From Erpetoichthys calabaricus (Eukaryota > Chordata > Cladistia > Polypteriformes > Polypteridae), in the NCBI RefSeq assembly GCF_900747795.2, contig NC_041402.2, positions 194,666,989 to 194,730,988 on the forward strand: DNA of 64,000 nt. Reading direction: 5' to 3'. This document shows, piece after piece, positions 23,951 to 35,183 of the stretch. The position numbers and the translations under genes are program-made. The number at the start of each line of letters is the position of its first letter. Position 1 is the stretch's first letter. The notes beneath the pieces are model-generated. The model worked only from the letters and a program-made list of their open reading frames with translations, was not told where the DNA came from and made no database searches.

Positions 23951-24528
23951 TCACTTATTACCCCATAGCACCTGTCGTGTCCAATATAAGGACATAATAA
24001 GCAGCACTGTCACCACAAAAATGGCCAGCAGTACATAAGAGAAGGTCCGGAGCTGGGGGCTAAAACAGCCTTCATTGGGGGAGTTCTCGGCGTCCAGGGT
24101 CCCAGGTGAACTTGGTTATGAGTGATCCGCAGGCGGCGCTCATGTCCAGGCTGAGCGTGTAGATGGTGGGCCGCTGCTTCCTAAACCAGGGTTTGCGGGA
24201 TGTGGCCTCGTAATAGAGCCGGCCATCTTCCAACACCATGGCGTAGCTTTCAGACGCATCAGCTCCAGAAGGCCAGGTCTGTGGGCAGGCTCGGGGTGAC
24301 GGACTGCCCCACCTCCATTGGGGTAATATGCCGGCCACAGTGGGCAAGGCAGGCCCCCTACCCAGCCACCTGGGGTACCAGGGTTCATGGCCAGCCGCAT
24401 CCTGGCCAGGCATTCAAGGACAGAAGGAGTGCTGGCAGTCCAGCAGTTTGGGGGTCTGGAAGGTGTTATTGTAGGGGCTCCAGCAGATGGCACAGTCAGT
24501 GCTACGGTCTGTCCTCTGTGTCGGACAT
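23951..24528 (-). pseudogene. rnf183: rnf183, membrane-anchored RING E3 ligase, reading frame broken about six times
   Basis: RNF183 is a RING-type ubiquitin E3 ligase held in internal membranes by a C-terminal helix. In order are seen: a start MSDTEDRP just after a splice acceptor (CTCAGCCAG); RING ligands CAIC, LDCQHSFC, ECLARM and a CPLCR-like block; GQSVTPSLPTD; MVLEDGRLYYEATSRKPW; TIYTLSLD; and a hydrophobic tail SYVLLAIFVVTVLLIMSLYW ending WGNK-stop. Human RNF183 has the same order (WNPFNNTFHTPK, GQPVTDLPTD, WTKQFLWG), and the 578-nt length fits its 192 codons. These pieces lie in different frames, with single-base breaks near 24503, 24419, 24335, 24272, 24246 and 24095. The sequence between breaks is conserved and free of other stops, so recent inactivation or assembly indels are both possible. 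Downstream neighbour of prpf4, as in human. Confidence 0.85.
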
Positions 24529-24599
24529 GACCTGGCTGAGAAGACGTCTACTAAAGCTCTTAGCTGTGCCCTTGAACAGAACACAACGGCACACTTGGA

Positions 24600-25180
24600 G
24601 ATGTTCAAAGCCACCCCTACAGCATGGAGGGGGTGTGATTTGGGTTCCAGTGACGTGCCGTAAGTGTGGCAGCTTTCCACATTCATGATATCACCCAGCT
24701 TGTCATGGCTCCCTGCCAGCACAAAACACAGACTCCATTGCCTCTCTTTTGTTCCTCTCATACTTACTACCTCCTCCGGTAAAGAAATGTGCCACAACAT
24801 CCAGTAGCGGCCCAGGTGGCACACCGATGCCACCCACGCCTGGATCTTAGACGATCTGATTTTCCGTTTTCTGAGATCACGTCCAGGCTGGACCTCCTGT
24901 GGTTTTGGACTGATTTCCCCAACATGCTGGCGACGTTCTCTTCAGGTGCAGGCTTTTTGACTGGCAGTACCTGTAGCAAAGGTATCGAGAAGAACCTGAC
25001 ATCAGCTCCCTGATAAACAGACAGCGGGCACACTGTAATATGGAGTCTTTAGAAGTGACCACAAGAGTCTGTCTTAAGCATGGGGCACAAATCAGCAGGT
25101 GAAAGAAACGGGCAAGTAGTCACCGTAAGTAAACCGACGATTAACGATTCACTCTGTTACGGTCACTGCGATCAACGCAA
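24600..25180 (-). other. rnf183: Probable 5' non-coding part/intron of rnf183
   Basis: On the minus strand a good donor (GTAAGTATG) starts at 24767, so an upstream exon could end at 24768. Open stretches here do not resemble known proteins. Human RNF183 also has non-coding 5' exons, which fits, but this is inference. Confidence 0.3.
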
Positions 25181-25770
25181 ACCGCCATCCTGCCCCCAGC
25201 ATTCCCGGTGCTTCCCCGAGGCGCTTCTACTCACCCACGTCTTGGCGAACACCTGCTCACCCCCCTCTCTTCTAACGAGGATGCCACATTCGGGAGCGCG
25301 GCGCCGGGACTAGCATTCAGGTCATCTTGGAAAGCGGACCCGACATCCAGCGCAGCCTGTGAAGCTGGCGCAGGCCTGCAACGGGAGCGAGGCTGCCGTC
25401 GCGGCGCCCACCTGGCGACAGGTGAGTCGTTGCCATGGAGGCGCGCCTCGTCAACGCACTGGCAGCACCCGAGGGATGGGTACCACACCTTGGCACAACC
25501 CCGCACCAGTAGTTTGTCTTTTTTATTTTGACTTTTTTGCATGGTGATACGCTTACAGTGACATTACAGGAAGATTTAAGAATACTGCAGAGTACACTAA
25601 ACGTGCAGCGCGCTTCTTCACTGGGCGGGTGACAAAGAAGCGCCACAAAATACGCGGGCTACGTACTTTCAAAGAAGAAAGCCGGTCTCGAGTGACCCGA
25701 TAGCCCGCCGTGTGCTGCCATTGGCCGCCCAGCTGTCGAGGTAGCCAATCGCACCTTGCAGGTGGGCGGG
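25180..25770 (-). promoter_or_regulatory. rnf183: CpG-rich candidate promoter/first exon of rnf183
   Basis: CpG-dense block (GCGCGGCGCCGGGAC, GTCGCGGCGCCC) followed by several CCAAT/ATTGG boxes at about 25719-25815 (CCATTGGCCGCCC, AGCCAATCGCACC, AGCCAATCGATCG). A minus-strand donor GTGAGTAG follows 25235. A strong plus-strand donor CAG/GTGAGTCG also occurs after 25421, so transcription could go either way. Confidence 0.5.
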
Positions 25771-25779
25771 TTTGAAGCT

Positions 25780-26980
25780 TTTAACAAATTGGCAACGCAT
25801 TCAGCCAATCGATCGCCGAGTTCGTGGCTTGTTTATCCTCCGAGTGCCACGCCCTGTTTAAAACGTCATATGAATCCGCCTTTTTTCTATTGAAAGCAGT
25901 TTGATTCTTCTGTCAAGTTTGTCCAGTTTGACTTCGTAGTGTGGGCCACTTCAGCAGGTTCGTTACGTTTAATAAAAAGACATATGCATCAGACATGAAA
26001 TGAGGTAATGTATTTATGGTGTTAAACCTATGAGTCATAGATGTTCTAACACATTTATTTGGGATTTAAAAAGTAGTCCCTCTAGGAAATGCTTTCTCGA
26101 ACATTCTCAGGCATACGCTGCCGATTGGACACTGCCATTCATACTTTTATTTCAAAGGGAGTTTGCGTTTTGCACTTTTGCTCTTGTAAATATAATTCAG
26201 CCACGTTTCTTGATACTGAAGGTTGATGGGACAGTGATTCAAAAACATGTTTATTAATTTTATATTTGTTCCTATTGTATCACATTTTGGTGCGACTTAA
26301 CTGATTATCTTTATGATAAAATATCTCGCCATAGTGTCACGTATGTCAAAATGTGAACATATTTTATGTACTTTAATTTTTAAATCTATAAGGTACCACT
26401 GGTCAACAAAGCTTTTGTCACAGAACAACTTGGGGTGTTATAAAGGTACTTTTTTCATGCTGATTACAAAAATGCAGTCATCGTTTTCAGATACCCATCG
26501 TTCTTGACTTTTTATTTCTTACAGATTTAGTATATAAACACTTACTAGGATGTATGGGTTTTTGAAAGTTAAATTTATGATTCAAATGTTTTGGGTTTTT
26601 TTTTTCCTGCTGTTTGTGAACATTTTATAACTTTCCAGAAGGGTATAAAATAAGTCAGTTGTGCCAGAGTTTGCAGGCTCTAAGATGTTTGGACTTGAGG
26701 GGTCTGCTCCGTGTCCGAGGCTTAGCTCTGATGTCAAAGTGTATGAGTTCACATCTTTAAAAAGCCATTTCTTGGAAACTTTAACTGGACTTTTCCTTAT
26801 GGAAATCTCGACGAGGTCAGCACCAAGCATAGCGAATGGTTTCATCAGGGAGATAACAAGGTACGTGAAGATCCGGGGTGCTTGCTAACTACTGCTGGAC
26901 CCTTAAGAGGGATATTCCAGCAGGCCAAGTACAGCAGAAAATTCTAGACTTCTACCTATGAGGTGAGACACTCCCAGCAT
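25780..26980. other. AT-rich intergenic sequence, nothing recognised
   Basis: Apart from one more CCAAT box near 25803 no gene, repeat family or RNA is recognised. Confidence 0.4.
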
Positions 26981-26984
26981 GTGT

Positions 26985-27240
26985 CCATTCCCTCCATTTT
27001 CCAAACCCTGTAACTGTAGGGTGCAAAGCAGGAACGATCCATGAATAGACCACTGGTCTATTGCAGGGCAAACACACACACACACATCAGGAGGTAATTT
27101 AGCAACAGCAGTCCACCTAACCTGCATGTCTTCAAACGATGAGAGGAAACTCACGTGGATGTCGGGAGGACATGCAAACTCCACAGTCCGTGAAGTCGGC
27201 CCTCTTGTTGTGAAGCAGCAGCACTACAACTGTGCCAATG
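26985..27240 (-). mobile_element. Degenerate SINE family A, reverse orientation
   Basis: CCTCCATTTTCCAAACCCTG, CCACCTAACCTGCATGTCTT and GACATGCAAACTCCACAG follow the complement of the SINE. A (TG)n(TA)n run follows at 27257-27292. Confidence 0.65.
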
Positions 27241-27256
27241 TGGCCCCTCCTCAGCA

Positions 27257-27292
<36 letters not shown>

Positions 27293-27294
27293 GA

Positions 27295-28435
27295 CTAGGG
27301 GGCTCTGCCCCCTGCTCACTTTGCTCGCCAACACTTCACAGCTCTGCCTCTCACGTATGGGGAAGTGGATGTACAATTTACACAGATTATTATTTTCATG
27401 GGAATTGTTACATATGCATAATAGACCAAACTATTTAACATTACAGCAAGTAATTAACCGTAGTAAAAAAATAGTAAAACGTAATAAATTGAAAGAAAAT
27501 TATGTTTCATGTTGTGTTAGAGGTATTTGTTGCGTTATACGTTTTCGTTCTGTTTGGCTTTGAAATTAACACTTAAAACTTCAGTAAAAACAATATTTGG
27601 AATTAACTTTTCGTCAATATTGCATTGAATTTTGATTCTGTGTTTGGACTTTCATCGTGACAATGCAACGTATAACTGCCTGTGAGTGAATATTGTTTCT
27701 TTCTCTCTAATAAATAAAACAACTTTTTCGAATGTTTGTCCCTGTGATTTGTTAATTGTCATAGCAAAAGCGATTCTAACGGGAAACTGTAAACGCTTTA
27801 ATACGAATGGCATATCAAGATCTCCTGTGGTGTCTAATGTTTGATGGACTACGTTACCTTTCTTGTTGCCTGTTAAAATTTTACATGTCAGAATTGTTCG
27901 ACCAATTTTGAATACAACTAATCTTGTCGTATTGCATAGCCCATCACTCATACATAAATTACACGATAACATTACGATACGTCTACAGTAATTCTGCTGG
28001 TGGAAGACCAGACGGTGTTAACAGTTGTAGATATTCTTCATGATATTGTAAGTTGAACTTCCGCACCATCACCACCAATTGTTTCAGCAGAGTCTATTAA
28101 TACGCATTTAAACCAATATGCCGTGTAAACGATCGACAATTTTCACATTAATTTGTTTGACTTCATCGTTTCTCGGGCTTAGGATTGCCCGTGTACTCGT
28201 TTCTTCTGTTGATAACCCCATCGGGATAAAATTTGGACATAGTAAGTCTTCTTTTATTGGGAACTTAAAGTGAGGAAAACATAAAAGTTTATAAGAGCTG
28301 AGAGTGCAGGAACTGAGTCTGACAAAAACATTCACACCAGTGAGAGATGAGAGGGCCGCGGGCGAGGGCTGTTAAGAGAAAATGGTGGAGGGGATGGCGG
28401 GACTTGACAAAATCTCTTGGCAATAGTCTTGTCTC
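27295..28435 (-). mobile_element. Helitron, 3' portion with helicase remnant
   Basis: The minus-strand 3' end shows GGCGAGCAAAGTGAGCAG, then a GGGGGCAGAGCCCCC hairpin and CTAG followed by T, the usual Helitron terminus (hairpin + CTRR). The interior encodes pieces of the Helitron Pif1-type helicase. The 5' limit is a guess; the Rep domain is not present. Confidence 0.75.
27652..28335 (-). pseudogene. Helitron Pif1-like helicase, C-terminal fragments
   Basis: Helitron helicases unwind the transposon during rolling-circle transposition. Two open pieces are seen. 28108-28335 has RAILSPRNDEVKQINVKIVD, and 27652-27972 has TRLVVFKIGRTILTCKIL, FPVRIAFAMTINKSQGQTF and RQLYVALSR. The last two are the hallmark C-terminal helicase motifs V-VI. 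The pieces are separated by frame breaks and the N-terminal Rep/HUH and Walker A parts are missing, so this is a dead 3' remnant. Confidence 0.85.
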
Positions 28436-28616
28436 AAGATTTTCTATTAAATTAGATACAAATACACACACACATATATATGTATGTATGTATATACAGT
28501 ATATACTATAACATAGTAAATTATAACATACTGTAGTAAATACACATTTGTTGTAAATTTTATTCATGTGTCACCTAAAATCTTTGTTTGATAGAGAGAG
28601 TCTGGTTAGATATATA

Positions 28617-30206
28617 CACTCATATGAAAAAGTTTGGGAACCCATCTTAATTCTGAGCTTTCAAAGTAGCAACTTCCTTTTAATATCTGACATGCCTTGT
28701 GGACACAGTAGGATTTCAGCAGTGACGTAAAGTTTATTGGATGAACAGAAAATATGCAATATGCATCATCACAAAATTAGACAGGTGCATAAATGTGGGC
28801 ACCGCAACAGAGATATGACATCAATACTTAGTTGAGCCTCCTTCTCAAATCTAACAGCCTCTAGACACTGTCCTCCTATAGCCTTTGATGAGTGTCTGAT
28901 TCTGGATGGAGGTCTTGTTGACCATTCTTCATACCAAATCTCTCCAGTTCAATTTGATGGACAGCCTGCTTCAAATCATCCCATAGATTTTCGGTGATAT
29001 TCAAGTCAGGGGACTGTGACGGCCATTCCACAACATTCTACTTCTCCCTCTGCATGAATGCCTTTGTAGATTTCCAACTGTGTTTTGGGTCATTGTCTTG
29101 TTGGAATATCCAACCCCTGTGTAACTTCAACTTTGTGACTGATGCTTGAACATTATCCTGAAGAATTTGTTGATATTGGGTTGAATTCATCCGACCCTCG
29201 ACTTTAACAAGGGCCCCAGTCCCTGAACTAGCCACACAGCCCACCCCACGGCATGATGGGACCTCCACCAAACTTGACAGTAGGTAGCAGGTGTTTTCCT
29301 TGGAATGCAGTGTTCTTCTTCCGCCATGCAAATCGCTTTTTGTTTTGACCAGATAAACTCCATTTTTGTCTCATCAGTCCAAAGCACTTTGTTCCAAAAT
29401 GAATCTGACTTGTCTAGATGAGCATTGGCATACAACAAGCGACTCTGTTTGTGGCGTGAGTGCAGAAAGGGCTTCTTTCTCATCACCCTGCCATACAGAT
29501 GTTCTGAATTGTAGAACAATGTACAGATAGACCATCTGCAGCAAGATGTTCTTGCAGGTCTTTGGAGGTGATCTGTGGGTTGTCTGTCACCATTCCCATA
29601 ATCCTGCTCATATGCCGCTCCTGTATTTTTCTTGGCCTGCCAGACCTGCTGGTTTAACAGCAACTGTGCCTGTGGCCTTCCATTTCCTGATTCCACTCCT
29701 TACACTTGAAACTGACAGTTTAAACCTCTGAGATGGCTTTTTGTAGCCTTCCCCTAAACCAGGAGACTCAACAATCTTTGTTTTCAGATCTTTGGAGAGT
29801 TGCTTTGAGGATCCCATGCTGTCACTCTTCAGAGGAGAGTCAAAGGGAAGGAAGCCCAACTTGTAATTGACCACCTTAAATACCTTTATATCTCCTGACT
29901 GGACACACCTGTCTATGAAGTTCAAGGCGTAATGAGCTCATCACACCAAGTAATCAGCATTGAGCAGTGACAGACATTCAAATCAGCAAAATGACAAGGG
30001 GACCCACATTTGTGCACAGCCAGTTTTTCACATTTGATTTCATTTCATACAACTAAATACTGCGTCACTAAAAATCTTTGTGCGGAAAACACCGCAGCAC
30101 TCAGATGTTCCTAGGAAATGAAAGACGTACCACTGGTATCTTTATTGTTGACGAGTCAATTATTTATGCAGGCTGAGAGGGGGTCACAAACTTTTTCATA
30201 TGACTG
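28617..30206 (-). mobile_element. Tc1-like transposon, second family (CACTCATATGAAAAAG ends)
   Basis: Left CACTCATATGAAAAAGTTTG and right CAAACTTTTTCATATGACTG are inverted and flanked by TA (28615-28616, 30207-30208). 1590 bp, complete ends, transposase on the minus strand. Confidence 0.92.
28850..29817 (-). pseudogene. Tc1-like transposase (second family), frame-broken
   Basis: Start MGSSKQLSKDLKTKIVE, HTH region with RKWKATGTVAVKPAG, then WTDETKMEFIWSKQ (first Asp), [12 protein letters not shown] (second Asp) and, after a stop near 29040, VEWPSQSPDLNITENLW (Glu). DD34E triad recognisable; about three frame breaks or stops. Typical length of about 320 codons. Confidence 0.88.
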
Positions 30207-30209
30207 TAT

Positions 30210-32360
30210 TATCTATTTGAATTGTATTAGTAAAGTTTATTTAGTCTAATATGTGAATTTATTTTTTAAAAAAAAACACTGTAAGATAAGCAATATTGAT
30301 TCCTGTAACAAATAACAAAGTCCTGATGATACTCCTGATGACCCTTATGGTCACAAGTCCCCTCTACACACAAAATGACATGTAGACATATCCATCCCCA
30401 TTTAATTCTCTTTTTATTTGAATTTCAAAGTTTCATTGAGTCTTTTAAAACCTCTTAAAAACCAGAAGAGCATTTATATTATCGGCATCGACCATAACAT
30501 TTTTTAACATTTCCCTTAATTGTTCCTTACGGTTAATAATTTTTGTTACTGTTTTTAATGTCCTTCCCTATAACTAAAATTTTTAAAAAATAAAAAATAA
30601 TGTAATTGAAGAAGTATTGATTCAAATATTCTGTCGTTGGTCAGTTTTACAGATTCCATCATCCCTGCCCCAGCCCCCCGAGTCTCTGCCAACAACGTGT
30701 GGACCCCTGGAGCTCCACTTGAAAGACCCTTGCGACCCTTTTTGTTTTTTTTAAGTGCATGTTGTTCTAATAACCTTCTAATGATTATGAAAAGAGTGAG
30801 ATGTATAAATATGCATTGAAGAAAAGCGCCATCTCGTTGTGTAAATCTTTTATTCAGGAAACCTTTTGACTAGAAGAGTGTCCTGCCAGTTCTGCGGCAT
30901 CCCGTGCACAGCAAGTACAATAAAGAGATAAATCACCGAGTAGCACTTATGGTTTCAATCACCTTGGGATGCCATTTGCTGTGGCAGTGTTGGCACCACT
31001 GATGAGTCATTTTGCATTTCCCCTGGCACACACAGACTTGTGCGGTAAGGGCCGATCGCTCATTTCCGCGTGTGCGGTCTCGCACTTCTCTGGATTGCTT
31101 TGTGTCCAAACTGACTTGTCCGCCATGACTATGCATGTGCTGCCCATGACACACATGAAACGTGCACATGCAGTGTCGTGTAAAAGCATGGCAGTCCACC
31201 GTGTCCATACATGTACTCACAGTATGTGAGCCCTCAGGTGTCTTGAGATGCTGGTGACCGTCTACAAGCACCAGACAGTATAAAGTGGCGAGGCTCTGGT
31301 CACCTCACATGTCAGTGTTTGCCTTGATGAATTACGTTTCTGGGGACCTTATTGTCAAGTTTATAGAGTCCAGTGAAATTCTTATCACATTGACACCATG
31401 ATTGGTGAGTTACAAGTGCCTGCCCTCGAAACATCTGTCATCCTTACTAGAGAAGCCTTTGTCATAAATGCTTATAATATAAAAAGCAGGGAAATTCTGT
31501 GGAGGAAGAAGAGGAGGGCTATTAGTCATGCAGAAGGCTAGATGGGTCAAGAGATATCTGAGTGGCAATCCACAGGGTGGGGTGAGATGTTTGAGTGGCA
31601 TTTGGTGTGGCGGAGCTAAAATGTCTGCACAGCAGTCGGCTTGGTAGGGTGAGGTGTTTGAGGAGCCGCCGGCTGGGAGGAGTTAGAGGCCTGATTGACA
31701 GCAGACTGGGTGTGGCTAGATAGAGTTGTAGGGGGTCTATTGTCTATTGATTTGGGTGAGATTCTGCTTTGGATCGTCATGTATGACGTGCCCGCTCTCC
31801 AGCTGCATGATTAGTGAGTAACAACCTTATCATAAATTTTCTGTTCTCTGTTGCCAAACATTTTTTTTTAATAATCTAGCAACACAACAAAACGCAAATA
31901 TCTCAAATACCAAAGAGCTGCCTTGCCATGTTAATTACTGCAATAAAAGGCACTTTGTAAATCGCTTTGCAGCGAGGTGTTTTGGGGTGCCAGGTGACAC
32001 CACAAGGTTTCAGTTCAGACCAATAAACCTTTCAGTGTGTCACCCTGAGCTTGTCACTTCACGCGGTTCAATCATTGAACTATAAAGCAGAATGCGACGG
32101 GTATAGTCAGTGGTATGTCAGTTTGGCCCACTGGCGAGTGCACCTTTGGCTGGGTGGCACTCACGTTGCTCCAAAATGAAGAAAATGGTTGTGCAATCTT
32201 GGAATAGTATTTATTATGAAAGTCACTATATAAGATCACAAGCCCCCAAATTGTAGGTTACCAGTGGTTCCAAGGCTTTCATTATCGTCATCATCATCAT
32301 CATCCACGTATGACGCTCATTACAATGGTACTCGCTACAGGAAGGTGCTCTATAAAATGA
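30210..32360. other. Intergenic, nothing firmly recognised
   Basis: AT-rich sequence (30210-30620) and then ordinary sequence. A Cys/His-rich open frame (30933-31271, minus) is discussed in the findings. A (CAT)n run lies at about 32287-32304. Confidence 0.4.
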
Positions 32361-32366
32361 GTCTTT

Positions 32367-32372
32367 TTTATT
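32367..32372 (-). terminator. rnf224: Candidate rnf224 polyadenylation signal
   Basis: Minus-strand AATAAA about 620 bases after the rnf224 stop codon, with no competing canonical signal noticed nearer. Confidence 0.45.
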
Positions 32373-32992
32373 ACAATTTACAAAGTATAAAATTTAACAG
32401 TTGGCACAAAATAAGTGAAAGGATTATAACATGAATCAATAAGACCCTCGCTGCCCACTTCATTTGACAGGCTTTCCGGGTGGACTGACTCTTTCTGAAT
32501 GGACATTCCCGACATTTCAGGTGGGTTTTCCCAAAGTGGACAGAGACGGCGCCTTGTGAATCTGACATGCCAAGGGCGCACCACCCCAGGCTGTGCCACC
32601 TTCTGCTTTCATGTTTTATTTATGATATCTAAAGGCCCCATGAATTTCTGGCCACATTTGTTAGCACTGGGTGAAGCCATGTGAGCCTACTGTTGATGTC
32701 TGAGGTTATCAGAAACACCCTGGCTGTGCCCCAGTGAGCCAAACTGACCAATGGAGGTTTGCCAAAGGACAACGGCTGGGCATCTTGGAACAGTTCCGTA
32801 GCCCGAGGCTTCACATGACACTGGACCAGGGTGGCCCTCACTCATGTCCTTCACCCCCCCCAGTTTATCCTCATTGCACCTCAACTCATCTGGTGTGCCA
32901 ACCTCTCGAGGGTTCCAGCCTGTCCCCTCCTCTGCCGGTGACCGCTGTGTTATAGAGTGGTAGGTGAGGCCATTTCCCCACTGAACCTTCGT

Positions 32993-33466
32993 TCAAAAGC
33001 ACCACAAGCAAATCTTCCTGCAGCACGGGCTCCTGGGAAAGCTGGGCTCTATGGGGGTCTCGAGGCTCCAGATGGCAGGCTGCTGGGTCACTGGCTCCTG
33101 CTTACTGCCGGGCAGCTTGCCATCCAGTTCATCGCCCTTATGGTGAGGCACCGCTCTCTGGCTTTCTGCTTCACATTTGGCCGCCAGGAAGGAGGCCAAG
33201 TCCAGATCGAGCATGACCACCCCACCCCGGGGCGCGGGGGTGTTTTGGCGGCACTGAGGACAGGGGATCCAGCGCTGCTCATTCAGGACCACATCCAGCC
33301 GAAGCAAGCAGGCCTGGCAGAAGGTGTGGCCGCAGTAAAGCTTGCGTGGCAGGCGCTCGGCCAGATTGAAGCTGCAGAAGCAGATGATGCAGTCCAGCTT
33401 GTCTCTGCCACAATGGCCCTTCTGGATGACCTCCACGTCTGCTCCCAACTCTGCCTCCGCCAACAT
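32993..33466 (-). CDS. rnf224: rnf224, RING finger protein 224
   Basis: A small RING-type protein, presumably a ubiquitin E3 ligase; the family is little studied. The 157-residue frame is intact. The RING spans residues of about 25-75: [38 protein letters not shown], giving the C3HC4 ligand set, followed by [15 protein letters not shown]. Human RNF224 has nearly the same core ([35 protein letters not shown]) and a similar length (about 156). The tail ends [10 protein letters not shown], and a Cys-rich end is also seen in human. The start ATG at 33466 follows directly after an acceptor (TTTTCCCTTTCAG), so the 5' UTR lies in an upstream exon. It lies between rnf183 and cysrt1 on the same strand. 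Confidence 0.93.
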   Translation of the reverse strand: MLAEAELGADVEVIQKGHCGRDKLDCIICFCSFNLAERLPRKLYCGHTFCQACLLRLDVVLNEQRWIPCPQCRQNTPAPRGGVVMLDLDLASFLAAKCEAESQRAVPHHKGDELDGKLPGSKQEPVTQQPAIWSLETPIEPSFPRSPCCRKICLWCF

Positions 33467-33614
33467 CTGAAAGGGAAAAGACACGGGATAGTTGGACAGC
33501 ATTCAGTACTTTGGGTCATCTGGCCACCGCAGGTGCCTTATACGGCACTCTTTATTGTATATAGTGCCTTTCTAGGAACTTTTTCTATTAATAAACAATG
33601 GTTGTTCTATGCAG

Positions 33615-33974
33615 GGCGGCACGGTGGTGCAGTGGGTAGTGCTGCTGCCTCGCAGTTGGGAGACCTGGGGACCTGGGTTCGCTTCCCAGGTCCTCCCTGC
33701 GTGGAGTTTGCATGTTCTCCCCGTGTCTGCGTGGGTTTCCTCCGGCGCTCCGGTTTCCTCCCACAGTCCAAAGACAAGCTGGTTAGGTGGATTGGCGATT
33801 CTAAATTGGCCCTAGTGTGTGCCTGGTGTGTGGGTGTGTTTGTGTGTGTCCTGTGGTGGGTTGGCATCCTGCCCGGTATTGGTTCCTGCCTTGTGCCCTG
33901 TGTTGGCTGGGATTGGCTCCAGCAGACCCCCGTGACCCTGTGTTCGGATTCAGTGAGTTGGAAAATGGATGGAT
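33615..33974 (+). mobile_element. Full-length SINE family A
   Basis: GGCGGCACGGTGGTGCAGTG to GGAAAATGGATGGAT. The 11-bp target duplication GTTCTATGCAG lies at 33604-33614 and 33975-33985. This is the best-preserved copy and includes the GGCGCTCCGGTTTCCTCC segment. Confidence 0.94.
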
Positions 33975-34261
33975 GTTCTATGCAGTAATGTGACTGGCAC
34001 AGCCACCTACCATTAGATGGCGCTGCAAACCCAGACAGCCTGCACCAAGTAAACTTGTCACATTATATAGCGACTTTCAAAAAAAAGCACTTTACTCATA
34101 AATACGAGCACCGCTGTCTCACAGGTCCAAAATCTTCAGTCCAATTAAAAATGGTGTTCATTCCTTGTATTTATAAAGAGCTTTCTCACCACACAAAGCA
34201 CTTAACTCTTTGGAGGCTGCACGTCGTTCCTGGGTCTGTGTGGCTTTTCCTTGCACACCCC

Positions 34262-34460
34262 TTTAAAGACATGCAGGTTGCATTAATTTGTCATTCTAAA
34301 TTGTCACTCTGTGCCTCCTACCTTGATCCCAGAGCTGCCAGGGTAGGTAACCCAGAATTGGATTAATCGTGTGTGTGGGTGGACTGGCGCCCTGCCCAGG
34401 TGTTGTTCCTGCCTTGTGCCCTGTGATTGCTGGGGTAGGCTCCAGCTGCCCCCTAACCCT
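34262..34460 (+). mobile_element. Degenerate SINE family A
   Basis: CATGCAGGTTGCATTAATTT, GGACTGGCGCCCTGCCCAGG and TTCCTGCCTTGTGCCCTGTG follow the SINE order with many changes. Confidence 0.6.
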
Positions 34461-34559
34461 GCCAACCCCCAGAAGGTTCAAAGTGACAAATCCCAAACTC
34501 AAGCATGTCGGGTATCGTTTTTAACTATTCAAGGTCAGTGATTATGAATATGAGAGGAC

Positions 34560-34690
34560 TTTTGGTTTTTGATCCTTTACTAGCCCTCTACGGACCTCCA
34601 TCAGAAGGTGACAAAGGACACATTTCTGTTACTATCGAGGATATTTTGACTTTAAACATTTAAACTGAAGCACAAGTGTTAATATTTCAA
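34560..34690 (-). repeat. Copy of the unclassified repeat also at 19100-19800
   Basis: GCCCTCTACGGACCTCCATC and AGAAGGTGACAAAGGACACA are the reverse complement of the shared block. Confidence 0.45.
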
Positions 34691-35183
34691 ACGTCTATCT
34701 CTTGTTTTGTGTGTCCTTGTACCTCATGAAGTAAATCAAGATCGATATCAGGACGCCTTATGCCAGGAGTGTCCAAACTTTTTTTCACTCGGGGCCACAT
34801 ACAGAGAAATGTACGGAGGGCTGGGCCAACCACGAGAGGTTTTCCCTGAAAGTTGGAGTCACTAGAGAATAAAAAAAAAAAATGACCCAACTTTGAAATC
34901 AGTCAAGTAAGTCAGTGAAGGCATCTGAGTGCTCATGCCATGCTGTTTTCTTTCGTGTTTCAGTCTACAGTGTGAGGTGGGCAAACACGGGTTCAAACAA
35001 ATCGAAAAGGTTTGGGACACCAGCCGGGTAATCCCTTTTAATACTTTCAAATCTCTGGTGCCGTCTGGTAGGGCAGGGGTGTCCAAACTTTTTTCACTGG
35101 GGGCCACCCACTAGAGGTGAGCTACAGTATATTGCGTCACCTCCTGTGTATTAAGCCAGCAAAAGCAATCAAATGTAGGTAAA

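Noticed and set aside
24767-25033. 88-codon minus-strand open frame as a separate protein
   Set aside because: No similarity found by eye; position and a donor at its end fit a 5' non-coding exon of rnf183 better.
26661-26888. Possible exon in the stretch around 26660-26890
   Set aside because: Open on both strands for 75-87 codons but without homology or paired splice sites.
32957-33988. 343-codon plus-strand open frame
   Set aside because: It is antisense to rnf224 and then runs into a SINE; no protein similarity.
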